DNA of 64,000 bases from Streptomonospora salina (GTDB taxonomy: Bacteria; Actinomycetota; Actinomycetes; Streptosporangiales; Streptosporangiaceae). The stretch covers positions 1,302,001-1,366,000 of the forward strand of contig NZ_JACHLY010000001.1 in the NCBI RefSeq assembly GCF_014204715.1. The letters are read 5' to 3'. The notes under the pieces are model-generated. The model saw only the letters and a list, made by a program, of their open reading frames with translations. It did no database searches and had not been told where the DNA came from. The position numbers were made by a program, and so were the translations under genes. Positions 48,153 to 61,526 of this stretch are shown here, piece by piece (position 1 is the first letter of the stretch; every line of letters begins with the position of its first letter).

Positions 48153-48772
48153 CCGCGTGCCGAGGGGAACGCCGAGAGCGCACCGGCGCGGGCCAGGGCC
48201 GAAGTCAGCAGCCGGGCGCCCGCGCCGGCGACGACAGCGGCGCTGACCACGACGAGGACCCCGAAGGTGAGCTGGAAGGACAGCGGCCAGGTGGGGTAAT
48301 ACCGGACGTTGTCCCATACGGCGGGGGCGATACCGGCGGCCGCTCCGGCCAGGACCGAGACCGCCGCGCCCCAGCGGCGGTAGCGTCCGGCGGCGAAGAC
48401 CAGCTCGGGCAGCAGGCCTTGGACGAACCCGGCCAGGACGGCCTCCACGCCCCAGGGGGTGCCCAGCATCATGGACACGAACGCCGCAGCGGTGGAGGTC
48501 AGTACGGCGGCGCCGGGTTTGCGGACGACGAGTGCACCCAGGACTCCGGGCAGCAGCCACACGCCGTAGATGAGGGCTTGGGCGGGCGGGAAGAAGGCGA
48601 ACAGCGGGGCGGACACCTGCCACAGCAGGTTCCACGCCCAGAAGACGACGCCGAAGGCCACACCCAGTACCGCGGGCACGACGATGTCCACGGTGCGGTA
48701 GCGCGCGGGTCCGCCGGCGGCCGCGGTCGACGCGGCGCTCATGTCGTGGATCGGCCGCTTCTGTTCACTCAC
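48149..48772 (-). CDS. ykoE: ECF transporter substrate-binding (S) component, YkoE family
   Basis: A 207-residue integral membrane protein with about six helices: VDIVVPAVLGVAFGVVFWAW, LIYGVWLLPGVLGALVVRKP, AAAFVSMMLGTPWGVEAVLA, GFVQGLLPELVFAAGRYRRW and LTFGVLVVVSAAVVAGAGAR. The pattern WNLLWQVSAPLFAFFPPAQA and the position behind a TPP riboswitch identify the YkoE group, which takes up the thiamine precursor HMP or thiamine itself. The GTG at 48772 is the start, with GGGACG upstream in a small palindrome that could be masked by the riboswitch platform. Confidence 0.9.
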   Translation of the reverse strand: MSEQKRPIHDMSAASTAAAGGPARYRTVDIVVPAVLGVAFGVVFWAWNLLWQVSAPLFAFFPPAQALIYGVWLLPGVLGALVVRKPGAAVLTSTAAAFVSMMLGTPWGVEAVLAGFVQGLLPELVFAAGRYRRWGAAVSVLAGAAAGIAPAVWDNVRYYPTWPLSFQLTFGVLVVVSAAVVAGAGARLLTSALARAGALSAFPSARG

Positions 48773-48887
48773 AGGACGTCCCTTCGCAGTCGGCGCGAGG
48801 GAGACCAGGCCAAGAGCGCCGGCCCGGCTCCGCGTGCCCCGCGTCGAACGGGATACACGGCCGCGCCGAACCGGCGGACGGGTTCAC

Positions 48888-48974
48888 GACTCCCTGCGCT
48901 GGCATTACCCAGATCAGGTGTGTGAGGGTCTGCGGTCGCGGCCGCACTCTCAGCGCCTCAGCGCTCCCCTGTCG
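48888..48974 (-). promoter_or_regulatory. TPP riboswitch (thi box)
   Basis: On the minus strand the conserved thi-box parts appear in order: ACAGGGGAGC, GCTGAGAGTGCGG, GCAGACCCTCA, CACCTGATCTGGGTAATGCC and AGCGCAGGGAG. CTGAGAG and CTGATCTGGGTAAT are the pyrimidine-sensor and pyrophosphate-sensor cores. It ends about 115 nt before ykoE. When TPP binds, expression of ykoEDC should fall. The expression platform is not resolved. Confidence 0.95.
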
Positions 48975-49086
48975 GTTTCGCCTCCATTATGGGGACCGGT
49001 GCATGCCGGGGGTCAAGGCGGGCCGGGCCCGCGCAGCCCGCACGGCCGCCGGACCCGCCGGACCCGCCGCTGCCGCCGCCGGTTCC

Positions 49087-49153
49087 CGCGTCGATCTTGT
49101 AGCTACGGTGAGTGAAAGCGATTTCCCGTAACGTTAGCTACAAGATCGACGCG
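49087..49153. repeat. 19-bp perfect inverted repeat with 29-bp loop
   Basis: CGCGTCGATCTTGTAGCTA (49087-49105) recurs as its exact complement at 49135-49153. The 29-bp loop is AT-richer than the surrounding DNA and holds ACGG and CCGT near its ends. The element ends 11 bp from the glgP stop and about 110 bp upstream of the TPP riboswitch. It has no T tract. It may be a terminator for glgP or a small mobile palindromic element. Confidence 0.8.
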
Positions 49154-49163
49154 GCTTCGGGGG

Positions 49164-51818
<2,655 letters not shown>

Positions 51819-52394
51819 GCGGGGTGAGGCTACTCAATCCGCGGCCCGCGGCGCGACCTGCGACTCCCGTTTTACGGCAGATCGCGGAAACTCTTCGTTG
51901 CCCCCCGGTTTCGGGCCTCCACATCTCCGATAGAACCGGCGGAAAAAGGATTGCAGTCACCTTCTGGGGCAATCTTTGACACCCGCCCCTGCAGCAGCAC
52001 TGTCGGACTTGTGTAACCCGTTCTCCCACACCCGAAACCCCTGGTGCGCGAGTTGCGCCACCCCGAAAGATACCCTTTGCCCGGTTTGCCGACGCCGTGG
52101 TGCCACGGAATCCCCGCAGGTCAGGGGAACATCAACAGAGTGTGATGACAATCACAAAAAATGCCCGCCTCGGGTTGTCGGCGCAGCCCGTGTTCCGGGC
52201 TGACGATAGACAGAGGAGCAGGACCGGACCGAAATCCCCGATGCCGATCGAACGGCCATTCGGGAGAACCGGGCTCCCGAAACGGGCTCGGGCGTGTCGC
52301 GCGGACACCGCGGCACCCGCGACCCGCACGATCTACGCGGAAAATCCGACAAACCCGACTGAAGCTCGGGCATGACGACAATGATGGTGCATCT
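51819..52394. other. Divergent control region glgP / glgE
   Basis: 576 bp, clearly AT-richer than the genes on each side, as expected for two divergent promoters. It holds the CRP-type dyad at 52141-52156. No gene is supported, although the glgE frame stays open upstream to 52161. Confidence 0.6.
52141..52156. promoter_or_regulatory. CRP/GlxR-type binding site
   Basis: TGTGATGACAATCACA is an exact match to the CRP-family consensus TGTGA-N6-TCACA. It lies about 240 bp before glgE and 320 bp before glgP. Actinobacterial CRP homologues (GlxR, Mtb CRP) use the same consensus. Control of glucan metabolism by cAMP would make sense, but binding is inferred. Confidence 0.65.
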
Positions 52395-54368
52395 GTGATT
52401 GGACGTATTCCCGTTCTCGGCGTCTCCCCGGTCCTGGACTACGGCACCGCCAAGGCGGCCGCCGGCGAGACCCTTCCCGTCCGGGCCACGGTGATCCGCG
52501 AGGGCCACGCCGCCCTGGGCGCCGCCGTGGTCCTCTACGACCCGCGCGGCCGCCGGCACTCGCTGACCCCGATGCGCGAAACCGAACCCGGGACCGACCG
52601 CTACGGCGCCGACGTCACCGTCGGCCACGAAGGCCGGTGGAGCTTCAGCGTCGAGTCCTGGTGCGACCCCATCGCCACCTGGTGCCGCGATGCCGCCGTC
52701 AAGGTCCCCCTGGGCCAGGACGTCGAACCGGTTCTGGAGGAGGGCGCCCGCCTGTTCGACCGCGCCGCCCGCCGCGTACCGCGCCGCCCCGAGCCGGCCC
52801 GCGCCGCGGCCCTGCTGCGCGATACGGCGCGCACCCCCGAGCAGCGCCTGGCCGCCGCCTGGTCCCCCGAGATCACCGCCCGGCTGGAGGCCGCGCCGCT
52901 GCGCGACCAGGTCACCCGGACCCGCCGCTTCCCTCTGGCCGTGCACCGCCGCCGCGCACTGGTCGGCTCCTGGTACGAGTTCTTCCCGCGCTCGGAGGGC
53001 GCGGTCATGGACGGCGAGGACGGCTCCTGGCGCTCGGGGACCTTCGCCACCGCCGCCAAGCGGCTTCCGGCCATCGCGGAGATGGGCTTCGACGTCGTCT
53101 ACCTGCCGCCGATCCACCCGGTCGGCCGCTCCCACCGCAAAGGGCCCGACAACACGCTCGGTGCCGGTCCGGGCGATCCCGGCTCGGTCTGGGCGATCGG
53201 CTCCGACGCGGGCGGGCACGACGCCGTCCACCCCGACCTGGGCACCGTCTCCGACTTCGAGGAGTTCGTGTCCGAAGCCGCCGAACACGGAATGGAGATC
53301 GCGCTGGACCTGGCGCTGCAGTGCTCGCCCGACCACCCCTGGGTACGCGAGCACCCCGAGTGGTTCACCCGCCGCCCCGACGGCTCCATCGCCTACGCCG
53401 AGAACCCGCCCAAGAAGTACCAGGACATCTACCCGCTGAACTTCGACGGCGACCCCGAGGGGATCTACGCCGCGGTACTGGGGGTGGTGCGGTTCTGGAT
53501 GGAGCGCGGTGTGCGGATCTTCCGCGTGGACAACCCGCACACCAAGCCCGTGGCCTTCTGGGAGCGGCTGCTGGGCGAGATCGCCGCCACCGACCCCGAC
53601 GTCGTCTTCCTCGCGGAGGCCTTCACCCGCCCGGCGATGATGGCGGCGCTGGCCAGAGCCGGCTTCCACCAGTCCTACACCTATTTCACCTGGCGCAATT
53701 CCAAAGACGAGCTGGAGGACTACCTCACCGAGCTCTCCCGGGACTCCGCGCCCTACATGCGCCCGAACCTCTTCACCAACACCCCCGACATCCTCTCGGG
53801 CTACCTCCAGCAGGGCGGGCGGCCCGCCTTCGAGGTTCGGGCGGTGATCGCCGCACTCGCGTCCCCGGCGTGGGGCGTCTACTCCGGATACGAACTCTGC
53901 GAGAATACCCCTCTAAAGCCCGGCAGCGAGGAATACCTCGCTTCGGAGAAATTCCAGTACCGACCCCGCGACTGGGCCGCGGCCGAATCGGCTGGAAATA
54001 CCATCGCGCCCCTGCTGCGCAAGCTAAACTCGCTCAGGCGCGAACACCCTGCCCTTCAGGAACTGCGCAACCTGCGGTTCCACCATGCCGACCGGCCGGA
54101 GCTCATCTGCTTTTCGAAACGGCTGGCGGGGGCAGGCGACTGCGGGCGCGACGACATCGTGATCGCCGTCGTAAACCTCGACCCGCACCACGCGCATGAG
54201 GCTACGGTGCGGCTCGACCTGCCCGCTCTCGGGTTCGAACCCGACTCCCGGATCACCGTCACCGACCAGATCTCGGGCGATTCATACACCTGGGGAGAGG
54301 CGAATTATGTCCGCCTTGACCCGCGTTTTCAGTCCGCACACATATTCACAGCAGGCCCCGCCGAATAA
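52395..54368 (+). CDS. glgE: Alpha-1,4-glucan:maltose-1-phosphate maltosyltransferase
   Basis: A 657-residue GH13_3 enzyme that extends alpha-glucan with maltosyl units from maltose 1-phosphate. The N-terminal beta domains (RIPVLGVSPVLDYGTAKAAA) precede the barrel: EFFPRSEGAV, VYLPPIHPVGRSHRKGPDN, GVRIFRVDNPHTKPVAFWER (nucleophile Asp), VFLAEAFTRPAMM (acid Glu) and FTNTPDILSGYLQQGGRPAF (third Asp). HRKGPDN and PHTKP are GlgE hallmarks. The GTG at 52395 (VIGRIPVLGV) is chosen by family start. Upstream codons in frame are not family-like. It heads the glgE-treS-mak-glgB run. Confidence 0.96.
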   Translation: MIGRIPVLGVSPVLDYGTAKAAAGETLPVRATVIREGHAALGAAVVLYDPRGRRHSLTPMRETEPGTDRYGADVTVGHEGRWSFSVESWCDPIATWCRDAAVKVPLGQDVEPVLEEGARLFDRAARRVPRRPEPARAAALLRDTARTPEQRLAAAWSPEITARLEAAPLRDQVTRTRRFPLAVHRRRALVGSWYEFFPRSEGAVMDGEDGSWRSGTFATAAKRLPAIAEMGFDVVYLPPIHPVGRSHRKGPDNTLGAGPGDPGSVWAIGSDAGGHDAVHPDLGTVSDFEEFVSEAAEHGMEIALDLALQCSPDHPWVREHPEWFTRRPDGSIAYAENPPKKYQDIYPLNFDGDPEGIYAAVLGVVRFWMERGVRIFRVDNPHTKPVAFWERLLGEIAATDPDVVFLAEAFTRPAMMAALARAGFHQSYTYFTWRNSKDELEDYLTELSRDSAPYMRPNLFTNTPDILSGYLQQGGRPAFEVRAVIAALASPAWGVYSGYELCENTPLKPGSEEYLASEKFQYRPRDWAAAESAGNTIAPLLRKLNSLRREHPALQELRNLRFHHADRPELICFSKRLAGAGDCGRDDIVIAVVNLDPHHAHEATVRLDLPALGFEPDSRITVTDQISGDSYTWGEANYVRLDPRFQSAHIFTAGPAE

Positions 54369-54469
54369 GGCTCGTACAAAAGGGCTCAGCCTTCCTTGGG
54401 CGCACCGCTCTTCGCGTACCGGGCCGTTGACGCGGCAGGCGCTGGAAAGCCAACTCGTGGAGTAGCCTC

Positions 54470-56371
<1,902 letters not shown>

Positions 56372-56391
56372 GCGGAAGAGGACTCTCGCAG

Positions 56392-57819
56392 ATGACTCAG
56401 CTTGAGGAGCTCCTGGCCGACTGGATCCCCCAACAGCGGTGGTTCGCCGGAAAGGGAGCGCCGATCGATACCGTCACGGTCCACGCCCAGCATCCGCTGG
56501 TCTGCGGCGACCCGGGCCTGCGCGTCCTGATCGTCGAAGTCGCCCAGCGGGACGGTGTTTCCCGGTACCAGGTGCTCCTCGGGCTCCGCCCGGCGGGGAC
56601 GCTGCGCGCGGAGCTGGCACACGCCGCCATCGGAGTGTGCCGCATCGACGGCGTCACCCGCACGGTCTACGACGCCTCGCACGACCCCGAACTGACCGCA
56701 CTGCTGCTGGAGCGCCTCGCCGCCGCCGACGGATCCGGGCCCGACGCCGTCGGCGGTCCCGCCCGGGGCGGGACCGCCGACGGCGCACCTCCGGCACCCG
56801 TGCGGTTCCGCCGCCTGGACGACGCCGACGTGCACTCCGGGCACCGCCGCAGCCTGGTGCTCAGCGGGGAGCAGTCCAACACCTCCCTGGTCTACGGCGA
56901 GGACTACGTACTGAAGTTCTTCCGCCGGCTGTGGCCCGGCCTCAACCCCGACCTGGAACTGACCGCCGCCCTGGCCGACTCCGACTATGTGGCCCGCCCC
57001 CACGCCTGGATCGAAACCGACGTGCGCCAGGACGGCCGGCCCGTTCCCACCACCCTGGCGATGCTGCAGGAGTTCATGCGCAGCGCCACCGACGGCTGGG
57101 TGCTGGCCGCCACCAGCGTGCGCGACCTCTACGACGCCCCCGGCCTCGCTCCCGGCGACGCCGGCGGCGACTTCGCCGGCGAAGCCGAGCGGCTGGGGGC
57201 GGCCACCGCGGCCGTGCACCGCGCGCTCGCCCGCGAACTTCCCACCGACGTGCTCTCCTCCCACGCGCTGCAGGATCTCGCCCGGTCGATGCTGGACCGG
57301 TTGCACCGGGCCGCCACCGAGGTGCCCGAACTGCAGCCCTACGCCGGCGTGCTGCGCAGCGCCTACGAGGACCTGGCCCGGGTGGACGAGCCGCTGCCGA
57401 TACAGCGCGTGCACGGCGACTTCCACCTGGGCCAGGTGGTGCGCACCGACGGCGGGTGGGTGCTGCTCGACTTCGAGGGCGAGCCCGCCGCACCCGTCGA
57501 GGAGCGCCGGCGCCCCTCCAGCCCGCTGCGCGACGTGGCCGGGATGCTGCGCTCGTTCGACTACGCCGCCCGCTACCAACTCGTGGGCTCCGCCGACGCC
57601 GCGGACCTGGCCCCCGCCGCCCACGCCTGGGCCCAGCGCAACCGGGACGCCTTCTGCGCGGGCTACGCCTACGGCGGCGGCGTCGACCCCGAGAAGCACC
57701 AGACCGTGCTGCGCGCCTTCGAATACGACAAAGCCGTCTACGAGGTGCTCTACGAAGCGCACAACCGCCCTTCGTGGCTGCGCATCCCGCTGGACTCCAT
57801 CGCGGCGCTGGCCGCGTGA
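56392..57819 (+). CDS. mak: Maltokinase
   Basis: A 475-residue kinase (Pep2/Mak) that phosphorylates maltose to maltose 1-phosphate with ATP. The N-terminal cap has LLADWIPQQRWFAGKGAPID, and the lobe linker contains LVLSGEQSNTSLVYGEDYVL and KFFRRLWPGLNPDLEL. The phosphotransferase core has RVHGDFHLGQVV (catalytic Asp) and VLLDFEGEPAAPVEERRRPS (metal Asp). Eukaryotic-type kinase fold. It starts 20 bp after treS at the ATG 56392 with GGAAGAGGA upstream, so it is in the same operon. Its product is the GlgE donor. Confidence 0.94.
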   Translation: MTQLEELLADWIPQQRWFAGKGAPIDTVTVHAQHPLVCGDPGLRVLIVEVAQRDGVSRYQVLLGLRPAGTLRAELAHAAIGVCRIDGVTRTVYDASHDPELTALLLERLAAADGSGPDAVGGPARGGTADGAPPAPVRFRRLDDADVHSGHRRSLVLSGEQSNTSLVYGEDYVLKFFRRLWPGLNPDLELTAALADSDYVARPHAWIETDVRQDGRPVPTTLAMLQEFMRSATDGWVLAATSVRDLYDAPGLAPGDAGGDFAGEAERLGAATAAVHRALARELPTDVLSSHALQDLARSMLDRLHRAATEVPELQPYAGVLRSAYEDLARVDEPLPIQRVHGDFHLGQVVRTDGGWVLLDFEGEPAAPVEERRRPSSPLRDVAGMLRSFDYAARYQLVGSADAADLAPAAHAWAQRNRDAFCAGYAYGGGVDPEKHQTVLRAFEYDKAVYEVLYEAHNRPSWLRIPLDSIAALAA

Positions 57820-58126
57820 ACCGACCGACCCGCCCCGACAGGAACGGGCTCCCCGCCTGCGCACGCCCCGCACCGAGGCGTTCGCCGGGGCCGCCGCAGG
57901 CGACCCCCGCCGCGCCGCCGCGCCCGCGGACGGGAACGCCGGTCCCCGCACCGGCCGGGCCGCGGTGCGGTCCGGCGGCGTTCACCACCACCGCCGCGGC
58001 ACCGTGAACGACATCCGCCGCCACGTCCGCCTCCTCCGACGGGGAGGCGGTTACGGCTACACCAACCGAGAGGAGGGAGCGGCTTCCTCCCCGGCCTGAC
58101 GACCGGGGTGTCGCCGCAGAACCCTG
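57820..58126. other. Gap between mak and glgB with a TnpB-end-like hairpin
   Basis: 307 bp interrupt the otherwise tight plus-strand cluster. On the minus strand, CCCCGGTCGTCAGGCCGGGG (58089-58108) plus GAGGAAGCC resembles the hairpin at the 3' end of tnpB-type insertion sequences, and it reads as ...[15 protein letters not shown] before a stop. The same kind of hairpin occurs at 61206 next to a clear TnpB tail. No tnpB coding sequence is present here, so this may be an element scar. The rest of the gap shows nothing. Confidence 0.4.
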
Positions 58127-60319
58127 ATGAACGTCCCCACGGCAGAACTGACAGCAGAGATCGACCGGCTGGTGGCCGGCCGGCACCACAACCCGCACGG
58201 CCTCCTCGGCGCCCACCCCGCCGCCGGCGGCACCGCCCTACGCACACTGCGCCCCTTCGCGCTGTCGGTGCACGCGGTACTGACCGACGGCACCCGCGTG
58301 GAACTGCCGCACGTCCACCAGGGCCTGTTCGCCGCGACCCTGCCCGGCACCGAACCCGGCGACTACCGGCTGGCCGTGGCCTACGGCGACGGCGACGGCG
58401 GCGCCACCGAAACGGTCGCCGACGACCCCTACCGCTACCTGCCCACGCTCGGCGACCTCGACCTGCACCTGATCCGCGAAGGCCGCCACGAGGAGCTGTG
58501 GCGGGCGCTGGGCGCCCACGTGCACACCTACCGCACCTCCATGGGCGAGGTCGGCGGGACCGGCTTCGCCGTGTGGGCGCCCGGCGCCCAGGGCGTACAG
58601 GTGATCGGCGACTTCAACCACTGGGACGGCACCGCCCACCCCATGCGCTCCCTGGGCTCCAGCGGCGTGTGGGAGCTGTTCGTGCCCGGCACCGGCGACG
58701 GGACGCAGTACAAGTTCCGGATCCTGGGCCGCGACGGCGTGTGGCGCGACAAGGCCGACCCCATGGCCTTCGCCGCCCAGCGCCCGCCGGAGACCGCCTC
58801 GGTCGTGCACACCTCCGGCTACACCTGGCGCGACGACGCGTGGCTGGCCGAGCGCAAATCCCAGGAGTGGCAGCGCCGCCCGATGAGCGTGTACGAGGTG
58901 CACCTGGGATCGTGGCAGCCGGGGCTGTCCTACCTGGAACTGGCCACCCGGTTGGTGGCCCACGTCCGCGAGATGGGGTTCACCCACGTGGAGTTCCTGC
59001 CCGTGGCCGAACACCCCTTCGGCGGGTCCTGGGGCTACCAGGTGACCTCCTACTACGCGCCCACGGCGCGCTTCGGTTCGCCCGACGACTTCCGCGCGCT
59101 CGTCGACGAGCTGCACCGGGCCGGTGTGGGTGTGCTGGTGGACTGGGTTCCGGCGCACTTCCCCAAGGACGAGTGGGCGCTGGCGCGCTTCGACGGCTCG
59201 CCCACCTACGAGCACCCCGACCCGCGCCGCGGCGAGCACCCCGACTGGGACACGCTGATCTTCGACTACGGCCGCACCGAGGTGCGCAACTTCCTCATCG
59301 CCAACGCGCTGTACTGGCTGGAGGAGTTCCACATCGACGGCCTGCGGGTGGACGCGGTCGCATCGATGCTGTACCTGGACTACTCGCGCGAAGGCGGTGA
59401 CTGGGCCCCCAACGAGGACGGCGGCCGCGAGAACGGGGATGCGCTGGAGCTGCTCAAGGAGCTCAACGCGACCGCCTACCGCCGCAACCCCGGCATCATC
59501 ATGGTCGCCGAGGAGTCCACCGCCTGGCCGGGCGTCTCCCGCTCCGTCGACCACGGCGGGCTCGGGTTCGGGTTCAAGTGGAACATGGGCTGGATGCACG
59601 ACACCCTGGAATACGTCCAGCACGACCCCGTGCACCGGCAGTACCACCACGACGAGATCACGTTCTCGATGGTCTACGCCTACAGCGAGAACTACGTGCT
59701 GCCGCTGTCGCACGACGAAGTCGTCCACGGCAAGGGGTCGCTGCTGACCAAGCTTCCCGGCGACGAGTGGCAGCGCTTCGCCGGGCTGCGCGGGCTGCTG
59801 GGCTTCATGTGGTCGCACCCGGGCAAGCAGCTGCTGTTCATGGGCTCCGAGATCGGCCACGGCGACGAGTGGTCGCACGAAGACGGCGTGCAGTGGTGGC
59901 TACTCGACCACGCCTACCACCGCGGGGTGCGCTCGCTGGTGGCCGAGCTCAACCGGGTCTACCGCGACACTCCGGCGCTGTGGTCGCTGGACACCGAACC
60001 CGCCGGGTTCACCTGGCTGGAGGGCGGCGACGCCGCCGGCAACACCCTGGCCTACCTGCGCCACGGCGACGACGGGTCGCAGGTGGCGTGCCTGGTCAAC
60101 TTCTCGCCCGCGGTGCACGAATCCCGCCGCGTGGGCCTTCCCCGCACCGGAGCGTGGCGCGAGGTGCTCAACACCGACGCCGAGGACTACTGCGGCAGCG
60201 GCGTCGCCGCCGGCTCGGCGGGAACCGTGCGGGCCGAGGCCGTCGAGTGGAACGGCCAGCCCGCGTCGGCGCACGTGACCCTCCCGCCGCTGGCGACGGT
60301 CTGGATCGCGCCGGCCTGA
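58127..60319 (+). CDS. glgB: 1,4-alpha-glucan branching enzyme
   Basis: A 730-residue GH13_9 enzyme that makes alpha-1,6 branches in glucan. It has an N1 domain ([16 protein letters not shown]), a CBM48 domain ([20 protein letters not shown]) and the barrel: [50 protein letters not shown] (nucleophile Asp), [16 protein letters not shown] (Glu) and [17 protein letters not shown] (Asp). A C-terminal beta domain ends TVWIAPA. The start is the ATG at 58127. It completes the pathway from trehalose through maltose 1-phosphate to branched glucan. It is convergent with a lipoprotein gene across a strong hairpin. Confidence 0.97.
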   Translation: MNVPTAELTAEIDRLVAGRHHNPHGLLGAHPAAGGTALRTLRPFALSVHAVLTDGTRVELPHVHQGLFAATLPGTEPGDYRLAVAYGDGDGGATETVADDPYRYLPTLGDLDLHLIREGRHEELWRALGAHVHTYRTSMGEVGGTGFAVWAPGAQGVQVIGDFNHWDGTAHPMRSLGSSGVWELFVPGTGDGTQYKFRILGRDGVWRDKADPMAFAAQRPPETASVVHTSGYTWRDDAWLAERKSQEWQRRPMSVYEVHLGSWQPGLSYLELATRLVAHVREMGFTHVEFLPVAEHPFGGSWGYQVTSYYAPTARFGSPDDFRALVDELHRAGVGVLVDWVPAHFPKDEWALARFDGSPTYEHPDPRRGEHPDWDTLIFDYGRTEVRNFLIANALYWLEEFHIDGLRVDAVASMLYLDYSREGGDWAPNEDGGRENGDALELLKELNATAYRRNPGIIMVAEESTAWPGVSRSVDHGGLGFGFKWNMGWMHDTLEYVQHDPVHRQYHHDEITFSMVYAYSENYVLPLSHDEVVHGKGSLLTKLPGDEWQRFAGLRGLLGFMWSHPGKQLLFMGSEIGHGDEWSHEDGVQWWLLDHAYHRGVRSLVAELNRVYRDTPALWSLDTEPAGFTWLEGGDAAGNTLAYLRHGDDGSQVACLVNFSPAVHESRRVGLPRTGAWREVLNTDAEDYCGSGVAAGSAGTVRAEAVEWNGQPASAHVTLPPLATVWIAPA

Positions 60320-60337
60320 CCGGCCCCGAAACGCTGC

Positions 60338-60372
60338 GGCGCGGCCGCCCCCGGGGCGGGGGCGGCCGCGCC
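60338..60372. terminator. Bidirectional hairpin between glgB and lipoprotein gene
   Basis: A 15-bp GC stem (60338-60352 with 60358-60372) and a GGGGC loop. It sits 18 nt after the glgB stop and 17 nt after the convergent lipoprotein stop. Confidence 0.65.
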
Positions 60373-60389
60373 TACGCCTACGACGGGCC

Positions 60390-61067
60390 TCAGTCGCGCT
60401 CGTAGTCGTCGGTGTTCATGGACTCCGCGATCTCGTCGTAGAGCGCGGCGTACTGGGCGTCGACCGACCACACGTACACGGCGATGTCGCTCTCCGGCAG
60501 GAACCACAGCCGGACCTCGAACGTGTCGCCGTTGTCGCAGGACACCTCCCACTCGCGGTGGTGGGACCGCAGACCGTCGGCGTGCTCGGTCAGCCCCTGG
60601 GGGTTGTCGACGTCGAGTTGCTCGGCGCCGGCGACGCCCGCTCCGCCCGACTCGGCGGTGCCCAGGCTGCGGCAGGCGGAGGGGTCCGAAGCCCAGCCGT
60701 CGGGGTCGTCGAACTGCTCCGCGGGCCAGGTGTTCGGGTCGTTCTCCGCCGCATGCGGGATCACCTGCACCGCGCCGTAGCCGCAGGCGTCCTGACCCGG
60801 CGGGCGCATGCACAGCAGCCCGCTGGCCTTGTCGATGCTCCAGTTCTTGGGAGCGCCGATCCTGATGCCCCCGATCTCGACCACGCTGAAGTCGTCGGTG
60901 GCCGCTGGCGGCTCGGCGGCGGCGACCACGGAACTGTAGGTCGACTGCGGGCTGGGCGCGGCGCCGGAGTCACCGGAACCGCCGCCTGCGCACCCCGACA
61001 CCAGCAGAGCCAAGGCCGCGCCTGCGGCCGCGGTCCGCGGCCGCGGTGAACCGGACGTGCCGGACAT
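60390..61067 (-). CDS. Putative lipoprotein of unknown function
   Basis: A 225-residue exported protein. The signal peptide PRPRTAAAGAALALLVSGCA ends in the lipobox LVSGC, so it should be lipid-anchored outside the membrane. A Gly/Ser linker is followed by a domain beginning DFSVVEIGGIRIGAPKNWSI and containing cysteines in LLCMRPPGQDACG, SACRS and EVSCDNGDTFEVRLWFLPES. They could form two disulfides. I do not recognise the domain. The ATG at 61067 has AAGGGAAG upstream. It is convergent with glgB, and a decayed TnpB tail lies just upstream. Confidence 0.75.
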   Translation of the reverse strand: MSGTSGSPRPRTAAAGAALALLVSGCAGGGSGDSGAAPSPQSTYSSVVAAAEPPAATDDFSVVEIGGIRIGAPKNWSIDKASGLLCMRPPGQDACGYGAVQVIPHAAENDPNTWPAEQFDDPDGWASDPSACRSLGTAESGGAGVAGAEQLDVDNPQGLTEHADGLRSHHREWEVSCDNGDTFEVRLWFLPESDIAVYVWSVDAQYAALYDEIAESMNTDDYERD

Positions 61068-61205
61068 GGGCTTCCCTTCTGCATCCACGCTTGACCCCAC
61101 GACGATAGCGGCCCCAACCGACCGCCGCGCCACCCGATGAGGCCGGGCGGGCGTTCCGGTCCTCAGGCCGGAGACGGGGTCCGGCTACCCCGCTTGACTT
61201 CCGCT

Positions 61206-61350
61206 CCCCGGCCTGAAAGCCGGGGATTCCTACCACGGTCGGCTGACCGTCTCGGTGGGTTCCTGCTTCACCGCGCTGCGCCCGAACGGGTTCGGGTCTT
61301 ACCTGCGCTCCCTCCCCTACTGTGCGAGCTCCGCGAACTCCGCATATTCG
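61206..61350 (-). pseudogene. TnpB (IS200/IS605 or IS607 type) 3' remnant
   Basis: On the minus strand the last 20 codons before a TAG at 61230 read NPFGRSAVKQEPTETVSRPW, the usual C-terminal tail of actinobacterial TnpB proteins. Upstream the same frame is broken by TAA and TAG within 20 codons, and no RuvC or zinc-finger part remains. The hairpin CCCCGGC-TTTCAG-GCCGGGG (61206-61225) follows the stop, as it does at the 3' end of tnpB elements, where the guide RNA scaffold ends. The element is decayed and cannot be active. Confidence 0.6.
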
Positions 61351-61526
61351 CCCAGCGGGGGCCCAGCGGGGGGGGCGAACCAAGTAAGCCCGAAAGGGGC
61401 AATGGCCTCGCTCACCGGTGATGTGAGCCCGTGTTGGGTTGCGGTTCGGTGAAGGCCCCGCGGCCCTGACCGGTCCCTGGCTACCGTGTCCGCGCCCCCC
61501 TACTCCCGTTCTGGAGAGGGCCGCCG

